Below are positions 25,980 through 39,856 of a stretch of DNA of 64,000 nucleotides, piece by piece. A model generated the notes under the pieces. The model did no database searches, was not told where the DNA came from, and was given only the letters and a program-made list of their open reading frames with translations. Source of the DNA: Cruorifilaria tuberocauda. Its lineage: Eukaryota; Nematoda; Chromadorea; Rhabditida; Onchocercidae. Made by a program: the position numbers and the translations under genes. The stretch's first letter is position 1; each line of letters begins with the position of its first letter. The DNA is taken from the NCBI GenBank assembly GCA_013365365.1, contig JABVXU010000011.1:62001-126000 (forward strand), in the 5' to 3' direction.

Positions 25980-26560
25980 GTGAGCTCGACAGAATTACGT
26001 GGATGATGAGTTCACTGCGGATCCGGAGGAGCGAGTGTACTGGAGCTTGCGGGGTCGAGGAGACAAGGTTCGGAAGTGGACAGGGAGTGCGATGGGAGAG
26101 GCGAGCAGAGCGACCGGAGCCGACGGACACGGCGAGAGGATTAGCCGCCGGTCGCTGACCACCAGCGAGCTCGTCCACTGGGTGGAAGCGAGGTAGCTCG
26201 CCCGCCGACACAGACACGACTGTGCTGGTCACTCACTCGCACCCTATCCCTCTACGCAAGCACCGGAGGTCATCCTGTCCACTCACAGCGCGTCCACTGC
26301 CTTCTCTGCCTCTCCCCTCTCCTCCCTCTCCCTTCCGCGCTGGTCAAATGCACATGAGGGGTGTTTCTGTGTCCATCTTCCGGTCAATGTCTGTCCTGTC
26401 GCGTGCGCTCTTCCATCCGGTATCCCATTTGCTCCACCGGTCACTGGTGAGGGAATGCTTTTTCCAGTAGTTTTCCCCCTCTCCAGCGGTGAACCACTGG
26501 GGAGGGGAAGTGGTGTGACCCTTTCGGGCGGTTGATCGATAAGTAGGTGGGGATAGAAGC
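25980..26560. promoter_or_regulatory. GC- and CpG-rich block, possible promoter region
   Basis: By eye the most GC-rich and CpG-rich stretch in the window, in an otherwise AT-rich sequence. It lies roughly 0.4-1 kb upstream of the predicted Rh first exon. Open frames cross it on both strands, as expected where stop codons are rare, and none looks like a known protein. It may be a promoter or 5'-UTR region of the Rh gene or of an unseen plus-strand gene. Confidence 0.35.
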
Positions 26561-29500
26561 CAGGATTGCTTAGCGACTGAACAACGATCAGCTGACAAAC
26601 AACAATCCTCCTCACTTCGATTTCAAAGAAAATTCGTTTCTAGGTCATAATTAGCGCATGATTCGTTTCGGGGACCGTATCATCAAAATTTCTAGCATAT
26701 CTTCTGTAAAGTGTCTTCTCATACTATCTTTTTAAGTCAGCTCAAAGATCACTTCGAACTTTCCCTTTCCCTATATTAGCTTAACATATCTTTCTTGTCT
26801 TTCAATCTCATTCAATACAGGGATTTTTCACTGATTAATTTCGGTGCTTTTCACACTTCCACCCATTCTGCATTTTAACAGTTCATTATTTATCGATTAG
26901 AGATCCAGGTAGTCAGTCTAAAGTCCTGATAGTCTGTCAGACATGCTATCAGAATACTTGTGTCAGTATTGAACACGTTATCCCGCATGCTCAGGCGGTG
27001 TTTAAGGCACAAAGTATCAGTTAAAATAAAGTTTTGAAGTGGACTGGTGAGGAAGGGGTTGCAGGTGGTTTTACTGTAATCTTTTAGCTCCGATTATGAA
27101 TCACTCGAAAATTCACGGAAAACAAGCGAAGACAAAATCCCAAGTCATTTGTTGAGCATCCTAGTTTACCTGAGAGTGGTGCTGCAAAATGAGCCAGTCC
27201 AAAATATGACAGATGAGAGATTTGATTATTGATTGAAATTATTGTACAATGACTTTCCGAATATTACTCGGATGAGACGATCGAAGTATCAAACTTCGGT
27301 TGGAATAACTGTCAACTATTGCCACTCCCCGTGTTTTTCATTTATCGTTCCAGAAGTCTTATTCAGTCTCTTAGACCAGAAATAAGTTTCACAAACTCGA
27401 ACTTTGCTTATCGAGGAAATCAGAGTTATCAGTGATTTTCATATCGAACTCTAATCTAACTACTAATAAGAAGATAAGCATCATGTATTTTTAGCATACA
27501 GCAATATTCCTAATATCCGTTTGATAAGTAAAACTGATAAGACATAGCGTATTTATTAGCTATGATTCATTCATACGTGAGGTAGACCGGAAGGGTACCA
27601 TGTAAGTAGCATAAATCCATCAACTGGTCAAGAAAAAGAGAAGTTTTGGATGGGATTTCCAACAGAGATGATTATCTCAGCTTGATAACTTTCAGTTAAG
27701 TAATAGGTTGGGATCATATCTTACCGTGGTTTGCTTGTATATAAGCCTGAGCACAGAAATAATCAACCGTTATCTCTGTTAGGCATTTAAATTCATCGGA
27801 AAATTTTTTGAATGATTTGAAGGAAATCAAACATGAGTAGATAGGCAGTCCTATCAATAAGATTATCATCTAAATCATTTTAAAATGGTCCCTCTCCATG
27901 AGGATTTTTTAATGAAATAAGAAGAGTTTCCTTCCATTCCGGTTGCAGCTAAGTTCCGGATCGTCTATCGAAGTGCATTCATTCATTTTTCAAATGAGTG
28001 CATTTTGAGAATGAGATTCTTCAAGTGGATGAAAATATCGCTAGCAAATTGAATTGATATTTATGTTTTGCGATTGCAATTCAACAGAAACGAAGCAAAC
28101 TTTTTTCAATTTGGAATGTCACGTATTTACTGTTGCACTGCAAGTAATAAAAAGAATTGAAAGTGTTTTAACTGGAACTAAGACCATGGCCAAAGGAGTA
28201 GGAATAAGAGTAAGAATGTAAATGAATGATTGGTTTGCGAACTGTTTCAAAAAGAATCGATATGTGATAGTCAGACGAAGTTATTTTGATTTTGATGTGC
28301 ATCTAAAGTCCTTATCATTGTTTATTTGTGGAAATTGACAAATATACGAAAATTAATTTTCCGATCTTTTATTTAATCTTCTTTGAATTTCAATTTCACA
28401 GTCAGAGCTAATTACTGTTATTTGAACCAGTAACAGTTTAATCTAAAATTTCTGCTCCTGCTAGAAAGTAGCTGAAGTTGTAGATGATAAGGTCAAATAA
28501 AAGTCCTCCTTATTATCGACTTCCGCTAGTTGGAAGGCACCTTTCAGAATCCTGTCTTGATTTTTCTACTTATGAATTGGTGACATACAGATCACAATAT
28601 CACGGGAAAAATATGACTTGGAAAATATAACTAAGTACTGGTACAGTTGCGATTCCCAGAATGTTTCATATAGTATGCAATCATAATAACATTCAAGTAA
28701 TAGAAGAGTGTTTTTACTAAGAAAAGTGAGATTGAAAGAAATAATAGTGCGCTTAATTTTAATTGGCAAATGTTATCGAAAATCCAAAATAACTTTGTAA
28801 TATAGAAATATTTACTTGTCGAGTAAATCCTTTGTCCCAGACATTCTCAGTCAAATGATTTAATACGTTTTGTTTAAGCTTTGATGCACGATTCGATCAC
28901 TAATGATTTATACCGATTGATTTCCTGTTTACCATTTGCTTTACCCATTGTATGTTCAAACAATTCATTATTAACCGTCAGTTTTCTTTGTTACTATTTA
29001 CTATAATCAATGCTAAGCGATCATACCATCATTTTCATGTGTCAAATGACCTTATGACCTTTTTCTATACCGTTAGTTCGTCTACAAAATGACCAGTTGA
29101 CTATTTACTGTAAGCATTGCTTACCGAACACTGCCAACTCGAATGAAAAGTAACTTCGTGCCCTAAAACAAAGCAGTCTGACCTCACCCACTTCCTCCAA
29201 AATACTATTTCATCAAACCTTCCCAAGTTATTTTCCGATGATAAGATGAAGAAGTGTATCACACAATGAAACCTTCACTGCAATTCCATTCTTCCACATC
29301 GACTATTCCACAAAAGCGAAAAAACGCACACGCAAGTACCGACACTATCACTTCTGCACATTCGCCATACGACACTCATCAACTATTATTGTATTTCGGA
29401 TATCTTAGAATATGACATTTGACTCCGAATATCTCCTCATATGATCGTTGGACTAGACTAGTTTTAAATCTGAGGGGTTTCGAGGGAAGAAAAGAGAAGC

Positions 29501-32500
29501 TAACTTCTTGATCAGTTTTTTATCTCTTTTGAACAACTCAGAGCTTTCGCTTCCCAATAATTTCAACAATGGAATGATCATCAGTGTGATCAAACCTAAA
29601 ATCACATATCAGTAACACTGAGGTATGTAATCATCATGTCATTAGTAAAAACACTTACAATATTCCTTTCAACAGTTATAAGCATGAATATCAGTGCTCG
29701 CCGTAAAAATACATCAAGGGAATGTAGATCTGAGCATGAAATAAATGGGGAAATATGTTAGTAAATATAATAGGATGACGTCGGTTGACATCTGTCCTTC
29801 GATAAACCCCACTACTAATTATTTGGAATTTTCAACGAGAGCAATACATTCACGCATCTCGACGGAAGTGCATTCATTACCGCTGTCCACTATTTAATTC
29901 ACTTGAGGACGTCCATCAATACTCAATCTAATATTCACTCTCTTCCAGATGATGAGACCTCAATAATTGGGTTCGAAATTCCGAAAAAATTAACCATAAA
30001 TTAACCGAAAGGTTACAATTCATTTGGAGTAATTTGACGATGCAAAACAGTATGGAATTTAAGCTTTCCCAATGTCTTTCAAAAATAAAATGTCATCTTA
30101 GTTTTATAGCGGAAGTAATTGAACTTGTTAGATTCAATTTTCCGGCAGTTTTGAATCTTCGAATAAAATAAAGTGAAAGAGAGATCGACAATCATTGAAA
30201 AATGGCAAGAAATAAAAGCATTCGCAGAACAAAAAAACGAATTTGAATGCGTCAGCGACGCAAACATTTGACCCTAACGAATTGCGTTTATTCGTGCATC
30301 TCAGTAACGAGCATATCACTTAATAGTAGCAGTAGCAGCACCTATCTGACCTCGTCAGAAAAACAGATTAAAATATTACTTCGTATGGCGAACCCTATCT
30401 AACATCAATTTTATGGAAAATTAAATTTATCAAAATAAATTTATCGATTATCGATCGATTTGATGGTCTGAAAGAGCGAAGGTGTAAAGGATGAGGTAAG
30501 GGATAGGTTGAGTGAAACACTTAAAGTCAATTCGATGGAAATTTGCAAAGAATCTTCGAATCATTCGCCTGATTGATGGTTGTTTTTCATGGACAGTTGA
30601 AAGATGCCAAGATTTTAAACTGCCTATTGTCTGAGTTCGTGAGATTAAACACGAGTGAGAATCATTTTAAAGTTGCATGGATAGAAATTGAAGTCTCGAG
30701 ATAAATAGGTTCCATAGCGAAGAAGTGGACAAACAAGCGGAGATCCGTAAGGAGCAGAAGAAGCGCCCTCCGCATCATCGAGAAACGAATTTGGCATTTA
30801 GTAAATCTTTAGGAACTTGCTTTTGCGTGTAAATGTCATTAGATAAACTAAGAAACAGCTGTAAACCTTTCCGTGAAGCACACGTGCATACGAATAGATC
30901 AATACACTGTTAAGCACAAATGTGAGTGTCGTTGGCGTTTTGTGTAAACTAAGCTAGTGATAAATCTCTTAAATCATTCGCGAAGGACAACGGAGACGAA
31001 ATTATTTGTTATTTCATTTCTGCTCTTCTCAATCGCTATAATGCAGATTTGCTGCATGCGCTTGCCATTTGCTTGGCTTTTCCAAGTCAATTTTGATAGT
31101 TAGCCCATGCGTAAATTCAGTTTTTTGCGTGCGCTTAATTAGTCCAAGCAGATCAGGGACTAAGCGGTAATTTCAAATCCGCACTTTTCAAAATGATTAA
31201 ATTTCATACTAGTGCGAAGAGGAAGATACAAATTCAATGGAAAAAATTCAGATGTTAATGGCAAGACATTCGAATTTAATTTAGCTTTCGAACAAATCAG
31301 TAAAAAGCATTCACTAAATTCTGCTATATAAGTAACGGTGATCAAATTTCAGGATAAGATCAATGATCTTTGCAAACATATCCACAGCTAATTTCTGATA
31401 ATCGAGAGGAGAGGAAATAAAAGTTGGAATGAAAAACAAAAGAAAACAAATAAGCTGTAAACATGAAAGTATTTCGGGGGCGGTAATATACGAAAAACGA
31501 GAGAGCAAAATTAAAACGAAGTGAGTTTTCATCAACGCATTCATTTCAGCTACAATGAAAGCTTATCTAAATTAGCTTAAGTATTACACAGTTCTGACGG
31601 CGATTGGACAAATAGGCCGTCTGGCAAAATTAATTATAACTTTAAGCAAGCAAGTGAACCGTCTCACAAGCACAGAAATAATTACTTAGAAAGAACCGCT
31701 CCATTGTCCTCTCTGATTTCTACACATCAATTTGTCATTCGCCGCTCCAAATCTCAGTTTGCTAAATGCTCGTTGGAACTGTTTAAAGCAGCGGCTTCTC
31801 TTTCTGCTTACACGAAATGAGGGTATATTTGCATACTGAAGTTTGTTTACGAACGTCTGAAAAAAGTGTGCGTGCTGCATGCGTGGGCGTGTGTGTACGG
31901 AGTTGTTGAAAATGAGGTAAGATGGAAGGGAAGAGTATTACATTCTAATTTACTGCATTACACTTCGCCTAATGAGAGTGAATGAGGCAGAAGGATGCAA
32001 CTTTCCTTTTTTCGAGAGACTCTGCAGTGATCCGTGCTGTTTACCCTCACCTCTTCTCCCGGAGAATCTTGTACCGAGCAACTGACCCAGCCGTCCCCGA
32101 CTAGTCCTCCAACAGAATCTAAGCAGTGAAGCAGTGAAGCCGGAAAATTCATATCTGAAACCTCTCGGTTGTGTGAAACAATTGTTGAGGGAATTTGAGA
32201 CTATCTGAAGAAATAATGCTTTGCTGCAACCTTCTATAGTTTCGCCATATTGTTGAGCTTCTAGTAATGTTTTTAAATTACTCAATTTCAATTCGTATTT
32301 CCTTTCGAGTTAAGCTGCCCTATACATAGTCAAAACTCTGTGTGGTTTTAAATTACATGGAATTAATTGCTAACGCCCTCGTATCATCAACAACGAGTTA
32401 ATGATTAAACAAAAGGAAGCGAAATGAGAGACGATATACACTGGAAGGCCAGTGAAATAGCAATTGACCTTTAGCAATAACTTCACTCAGGGCTTACTGG

Positions 32501-33138
32501 GAGTGAGTGGAGAAGCATTAAGTTGCTGCTTTGATTATGCTCAAACGATATGCTTATGCTTCTTTTGTTTTTACTGATAATAAAGGATGCGCTATTAGAA
32601 GCAAGGGACAGGAACGCCTTTTTAATAAACGAATAAAGTTATTAATGAGGGGAACAAACAGTATATCATTGGTATTAATTATTTATATGATCCTTATGTT
32701 TACTGTTCTCACATTGATAAATCAGACTGCAGCCCTGCTGGTCACGTTACAACTAAATGAGATTAATTGATGTATCATTAGGACTGATTGCCTTGCCCTA
32801 TCAACAATGCTCTAACTATGGCTTCATGATCCAGATCTGACTTTAGGCAATTCAATAAATTTACGCAAGCACCTTGCTTTTTCGGATGGTGATTGCTTCC
32901 AGGACTGATAAGAAAACTCCTAAAAGGAGTTTAATTGATTACTTATGACTTGATACTTACTAGAGAGATGGATAAGAGCCATATTCGAAGAACAAGACAC
33001 GTGTTTTAGAGCTCTGATACAGATGTAAGTCTGATACTGCAAGAGCTTTATCTGCTTTATCGTGAACAATACTATTTGGCCCTTTGGTGATAGGGATAAA
33101 TTAGCATTTATCATTCTCAGATTTGCATAACATTATGA
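26561..33138. other. long intergenic region, no gene seen
   Basis: About 6.5 kb of AT-rich sequence between the Rh gene and the SLC41-type gene. Short open frames (for example near 30079-30319, 31314-31544 and 31950-32291) show no recognisable protein or exon structure. I see no tRNA, long repeat or mobile element. Confidence 0.4.
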
Positions 33139-36100
33139 TCAGAAATCAATGCCGCACTGACGTGTTACATTCATCGTTTGATATTGTTGATAAACAACGG
33201 TCGAGGGGGCGAAGCGGTGCAAGAATGAAAAGATAATATAAAGCAGACCGATACCGAGAAGGTCACCAACGGATGTCAATACCGGCACCGAACTGTTGTC
33301 CGGATCCATCCGGAACCACCACAATCCATAAACCGTCACTTGACACAAATAAAATAATAGTAAACCCTAAAAATAATTTATATCATATAATTTATATAAT
33401 CAAATCAGATCAATTTTAAATGATCATCCAATGAACTCGTTGAAGTTGGACGAAATCAAGGCCAATTATCATTACTTTAGAATGGATCATTTTTACCATC
33501 AGCTTCATTAGTTAAACTGCTACAAATACTTGACTAAATAGGTTAAAGTTCACGAATTGTTACTTGCACAAAGGCAGCTGTAACGTATGCTCCAACAAAA
33601 ATCCAACTGAAGTCAACATTTTTGGCCGTGAAAATAACCATTATGACAAACAAAAAATTGTATGGAATTGCCGTTACTAACAGCAAAAATGCCACTTTCG
33701 AGTCCAAATCTGAAAATAATAGAGTGATCAATGATCGGAAATCCTTCTAACCGTATTATTTATTATTTTACACTTCTGAGTAAGGTAGCTCTTCCTTTAC
33801 TTTCTTCTGGAATGATTCATTGCTTTTTATTTCTTCCATATTTATTTCAAAGAATTGATTATGAAAAGCAATCCCAGTGATTTCTTGTGTGAATTCATAC
33901 TGAAATTTTAGGAGATCCCAATATTAGTGAAATATTTAACTTTGAGAGGATAACAAAGAGTTGTGAAGCTTGCAGTTTTATAAACCTTATTGGATCTTAA
34001 CAGTGATCAGTTGAGAAAGCTATCAACGAGAGAGATCTTTTTATAACCATGCGAGAACAAGCAGCCATGACTTGCGTTTCAAGCAAATCGAAATGACGAA
34101 AAAGTTGGGTAAACGAGAGCCTGTTAGACTGAGTGATAAGCAAAAAATTGTTTCCGGACGTGACCTTCCCTCATTTTAAGCAAAAAACCATTTATTGAGT
34201 TTCACTTACAATTTGATAAGACAGCTACTGATAAGTAGATCAGTGATTGGAAAGAAAATGAACTTCAGAGAATAGACTGAACTCGCATTAAAAAAGTCAT
34301 AAGCATTATTTGCCTTTTAAATGTCGCCAAAATCTATCCATTCATTATATCTAAGACGAACAACTAGCAAACCATGAACTTTAATGATTTAAATTAGCAT
34401 ACTCAGGATTAGAAAGGATTCAGTCTCCACTTGTGGAAACACTCTATCGCATGTTTTGAAGCGTGGGTTAGAAGTGCTCCAAAAAACTAAGTTGCCAATT
34501 TTCGTCTTATTTCTTCTCTCCTCATGGGTGTTGATTTTCTTATCTGTTAAGCTTATCACTTTGATCAATAACGATGTATTCAAGTTCATACTCTAAAATT
34601 TGAAATTCATACTCTAAACTACTTTCATATCAACCTACTAACAATTATTGTGATACAAAGAGCATATACTACTGTTTAAAACATCAGACAGTTGTAGAAT
34701 ATCTTGATAAACAAAAAGTTTTCAAGAATGTTCTTTTTCTGCTTCCTGTTCTCCTCTCGTTGTTTAAAAGCGATTCCAAAATATTATCTTTGAAACTGAT
34801 AGTTTCTATTCCACAGAGTTACTCTTCAACATTTCTGTTATGAATAAGGAATTCTTTCTCCTGCTAATCTCTTCGATATTTACTGAAATTTCATGTTACT
34901 TCCCAAATTCCGTCAAAGGGAAAAGTAAACGCTTACGACGTAAACAGAAGAAACGCATTGGATTCAAGTAAGTCCATAGAGTTCTGCCAGCGGGAAGTCT
35001 GCCTAGGGAGTATTTTGAACGGTGCAATGCTGTTGCAAGACGACTTGACTGTACACTTACTCGATTACCAGCAAGTCCTATAAATTGACCAAATTTTAGA
35101 AAGCCAAGAAGCAAGGAGGAAAGAAGGCTGTGAAGATAATGGAAAGAAAGCCAAAGATCCACGTATTACAAAGTTAATCTAGTTATGAAATGAACTGTTT
35201 TCGACTAATTTATAGATGATGAAGGGAGGAAAGCAACTTGCGTGATTCTTGAAGGATTCAGAAACGCACCTGCGATGAGCGGGTGAAGCGCAGCAATGCC
35301 GGGAAAGACAACAATAGCTGACTGAAGTAGCAAACCACTACAGCTGAAATCTGAAACAGTATGAACGGCTGATTCTTTAGGACTGGCAGAATCCTTGAAA
35401 GGTCGATGAAGCTTATTTGTCCTAATTTCAAACAGATCAAGTCCAAGTGATGAAATTCTCTTTGAGAGCACATTTTCAAGGGAAGAATCATCAAATGCAT
35501 GCAGAACTAACCATCCAACAGCGATAGCAGCCGTGATTGCGAGCCAACCGTCGCTGAGAATAGGCCTGGCACGTGGTTCTTTTCTTACGTAATACGTGAG
35601 AAATGGTGTTGTGCAAAGCAAAAATATCATCGCTGCAATGCTGAGGATGTAGAATCTGTGGATATATATGTAAACCATTAATATGCCTACGCCAATCTGA
35701 AACGCCTCGTAGGATCACGCTGATAATCCCTAGACAGATAAAGAGTTACTCTATTTCATAAAGCATCGAGAAGTTTCAAGACCACTGGAAAGTTCATCAA
35801 GTTTCCTTAAGTAACTGCATACTAATATCGGTATTCATTAAGCGATATATTATTTATTGCAAAAATTCGAGGGCTTGAAAAGTGATTTCGGAAAAGTTTG
35901 TTCAAGATTTAAGATCGTAAAATCTGCAGGGTTTTTCAATCAAATTTCAAAAAAAGAAATCAGTTAGTTGTCCTCATCGTGACAGAAAAGAATTTACCAG
36001 CATGATTAAGGTGACGAAGTCGCTGAAGGTTGCCGTAAGTGGTGCAGTGATGTTGTCGGGATCCACGCCATATCGGCGTGAGGAAACAACGATAGCTATC

Positions 36101-37433
36101 GTCACAAAACCAACAATGAAAGAGGATAATGATGCCGTGTAAATTCCACTTGAAAGTACCACTGCTGCGTGAGATTGTTTGAACTGCAAAATTAAATTAA
36201 TGGAACCATTCATGAGACTAATCAACGAATCGCTTTTGCAAATTAGATAAAAGAAATGTCAGTCAGTATGTCTAATGGTTTTCTCAGTGCAGGCTTTCTT
36301 AGGTCAATTATCACTGGTATTTTATGCAGATTTATTCTGGACGTTATTTTCAGGTTTCTTATCTTGGATTACGCGAATTCCCGACATTCGTATGTTACAG
36401 ATAATTCAAGACGACCCAAGCGATCCACATATATCAAGACGAACAACGAACATCGCAATTGATTAGACTGATTACGCTGCTCAACAAAGCCGCAAAAAAC
36501 GATAAAATGATTGCTTGCAACTCGATAATACATAAATTAAATCGAGCAATGAAAAAAATTTCATCTGCTTTATTTGCTTGACCTGTGTTGCTCTAAAATT
36601 GCATTTATCTTATATTTTCCTGATTCGAGCGAACATTTAAAAAAATTAATTTATTCCCGACTCTCTTCTTATTTCTCTCTCTTATTGTAAAAGGATTTAT
36701 TTTTATCAGTGATTCTTAATACTATCATCTCAAACATTTACTCTCCCTAATTAGCATGGTCCTAATCAAAAGCGTGTAACAAACCAAGGTGCAGAATCGA
36801 GATGCATAGGTTACTTCAAGATTGCCTTTCAGGCCAAGTAAAGCTGGCACCAGAATGAAAGCCTCGGGCACATATAAAAAAAACCGCCAATGTTGCGCTT
36901 GTTCAAAAAATAGCCCAGTGCAGATTTGTCCCAGTCCAGCAACAAAGAATGGCAATAATGTCTGGAATTTTTCTTCTTTACAAATTCCGAACTTCATAAT
37001 AAGTATTCCAACATTCAGCATTCCTTTCAATTAAATCGCTGAATTTCCAGTTTGTTCTGTGTTTCCGCATTTACCGTATGACTGCGAAGTACTTAACTGT
37101 TCTTTCTATTAGAAAAATAAGTGACACACCTGTCTTAAAACGTTGATCAGTACCGCTCGTTCTCTTTCTCCACCTAAATGTTGAAATTAGTCAAAGCATT
37201 CTCGATATTAGAGTTCTTTCTACTCTACTGGTCAGTACTAGCTCGAGTGATCCAGTCTGCGTATTTTCACGTTACCGCACTGAAGATTGCATTCCTGCAG
37301 AGTATTTCCGAAAAAGCAAACTTTTGAAACCTTGAGTGATTTCTTCGGGAGAATCTGATGTAGAAAGCACTGTCTCAGAGGGTGCTGATTCTGATCCTCG
37401 CACTTCTGCCATCGGAATTTCTTCTTTCTTCAT
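33139..37433 (-). CDS. SLC41 (MgtE-type) magnesium transporter
   Basis: Membrane transporter for Mg2+ and possibly other divalent cations, related to the bacterial MgtE channel core. Nine phase-matched minus-strand exons: 37433-37331, 37173-37130, 36961-36785, 36592-36452, 36183-35998, 35696-35270, 35077-34937, 33709-33564 and 33366-33139 (TGA). They give 530 residues, close to human SLC41A1. The protein shows the family's two repeats, each ending in the cation-site motif DPDN (about 196-199 in VDPDNITAPL and 476-479 in MDPDNSSVP). PALLGLKGNLE and LAGNRVSVQSSR are the matching repeat-1 and repeat-2 loops. The short polar N-terminus starts MKKEEIPMAEV. Relative to vertebrate SLC41 there is an insertion of about 50 polar residues (roughly 288-340) before repeat 2. 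The weakest junction is the end of exon 36592-36452, chosen by homology and phase. Confidence 0.92.
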
Positions 37434-39856
37434 TGAAATTTTGAATGACCTGATCGCAAAGCGTCAATAGATGGATGGTTTCATTAGAAGCATGATATAT
37501 CAACCTCAAGCTACTTTGAAACAATAAGAAAATGATTACAAGGAGCATACGCTATAAGTCAGCCAGTCAATCAGTTGGACAAATCGGAAAATGAATTTGT
37601 CGCACAGCAGTCCGTTTTTAAGATAAACCTCTCGTGATATTTACATACGTTTCTACGTTTCAAAAGATTTCAGGAGGTATTGAGTGGGATCTTTCAAAAC
37701 ATGGAAGATTGATCCTGAGACGGATTGACGGATCGCAATTCCCCAGAACATCCTTTCTTAAATCATTTTCTGAGTGTTCAATACTTATTCTTACTTCGAT
37801 CCCTCGATTTCAAATTGAAATCCTCAATAGCTAAAGTTGTCGTGACTTTTTTTGCTTTTGGGAATCCAATTAAATTTGTTTTGAAGTTTGGATTAGACTG
37901 AATCCACTGTTTGAGAGTTGGATTGACTTGTTGACAATACCAAGTGGACAGATTTGTATAGGAGATTGCAGTACAGCGAGATTGAAAGGACAGTTTGTTT
38001 GATAATACAGCAATAATATAGCGAAATTAAGATTGAATCAAAAACTTGGAGAAACTCTGGAAATAACAACTACAACGAATAACAACGAAGCAACTCTTAC
38101 GATCACTACTGTGGCCTTTTATAGATAAGCTGAGATTTACTAAGGTAAGAAAATTACCTTTTAATGATCGTTAAGAGAATTGATAAGGTCGAAAAATTAC
38201 CTTTGATGTCCGACCGAAGATGAACTGCTTGAGAAGTTTGACCCCAGAAATTTGGAGATGGGTAATTAATTTGCGATGAGAATATTGTTCAAATATGAAC
38301 AAAAAACTATCATATCTGTCTTCCGTAGCAAATGTTTATGGATCACTTAGGCATGGCAAGTATTGTTGTCAAGAGAACCTGCTCTTCACAATTACCCATT
38401 CATTTCAAGACTATCTCTTCAAATTTTGTCTTAAAGATTCCTTTTTATTCTCTCTGAGTGCTTGATAGGATGGGGAGAGTGTTCTACTAGCGTTGTTCGG
38501 CTGGACACGAAGACAACTAGTAGAAGAGCATTTTTAGAAAAGTTGTTGGGACTAACTAGCTAATGTAGAATTAGTCATCTGACATGAATCATCCTTCACA
38601 ATCTTCAGTTATTATACAATTATATAACTATCGGAAATTTAAATAGATTCGGTTTTCCCAACAATTGTTCAGAGCACTAATAGCAAAAGAAAAATAGATG
38701 GAAAAGTTGTCGAAAAACTTCTCGAAATCATTTTTGACTGCAATATTTATCACATAACCAACAGATCCTTTCATTACTAAATTCCTCCATGACTCATCAC
38801 TGCTATAAATGCAAGGGAGCTTTATGCTTATTAGTATATTCTTATTATAAAGACCGTTTTATAGAATTTGTTCTAATTTGCTGTGTTCCATCTTTGTGAA
38901 CCTTTTCATTATAAATTAACCTATCCTTTGTGAAACTATTATTTAATTATCTCCCGAGACTTTGCTAAGAGCTTCTGTGTTCTGTATTGTTCACGATTGT
39001 GAAAAGATTTATCGGAAGTGTATTATGGGTAGGTTATACGATTATACAAAAATTTATTTGAGACATATTTGATTTAGAGTTACGATTATTTTTGTTTACT
39101 GATAGTTTTTGAATAAAGCATTGGTGTCAACCTGTACGACTAGCGAAAAGTTTAATAATCTTCACTCATCTATAATTCGACGGTATTCAGTCAAAGTCAA
39201 ATAAATTATTTTTTTGTGAATTCCAAATCCAAAAACTTTCACGACAAATTTCCACGACAGAAGTATAAATATTGAGAAAGTAATATCTACAGTAATGCAT
39301 TACACCGATAAAGTTAGCTGCAAATTATGTCTTTAATTTGCAGGAATTTGAACAGTAACTGATTCTATAAAATTGTTCATTTAACGTCTAACAGTGTCAT
39401 CACTACTAGTTTTTATTAATCTTCTCACTGGATTGCATAAGGACACAGTACAGCTTTAGCTTTAATTTAGCAAATTTTATTTACAGCTTGCAACTTTCAT
39501 AGTTTGCTGATAAAAATATCACATAGCACTCAGAAAATGGAATTAAAAATCGAATAAGATTTAGTACATTCTAAGGAATGAATTAGCATTGGAGAATCAA
39601 TTTCAACATTCTTTTCTATTCAACTACGGCTTCTTTAGCTAACTCTCCATTATAAAAAAAGACCGCTGCGTCAATTACTTCAACTTCTACGATTAATCTC
39701 GAAGATTCTCCCGACCAAAGAAGCAAAACAGTCCCTATTTATTTTCTGTGTCATTTGGAGCTTCACATTATGCGGTAAATGATAAAATTTTTAACCTTTT
39801 AAAATTTTCATTAATTAATGGAAAGATATATAAATTTTGAATTGAGAAATGAATTA
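37434..39856. other. intergenic region, no gene seen
   Basis: AT-rich space between the SLC41-type gene's 5' end and the ground-like gene's 3' end, both on the minus strand. A plus-strand open frame at 37634-37834 has no recognisable feature. Nothing else is supported. Confidence 0.4.

Noticed and set aside
25999..26615. Several overlapping open frames in the GC-rich block
   Set aside because: They occur on both strands, as expected from few stop codons in GC-rich sequence, and no product resembles a known protein.
29965..29985. GGTTCGAAATTCC, resembling a tRNA T-arm
   Set aside because: No matching acceptor stem, D-arm or anticodon arm could be found around it.
31950..32291. Minus-strand frames of 64 and 113 codons
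   Set aside because: The two overlap in different frames, have no domain and show no exon signals.
35691..35729. Separate 39-base exon in the SLC41-type gene
   Set aside because: It fits no phase. Starting the next exon at 35696 after TTTCAG gives an unbroken frame with good similarity.
36275..36466. Plus-strand frame of 63 codons with a splice-like CAG at its start
   Set aside because: It lies antisense within an SLC41 intron and overlaps the end of exon 36592-36452 by a few bases. I recognise no protein and found no partner exon.
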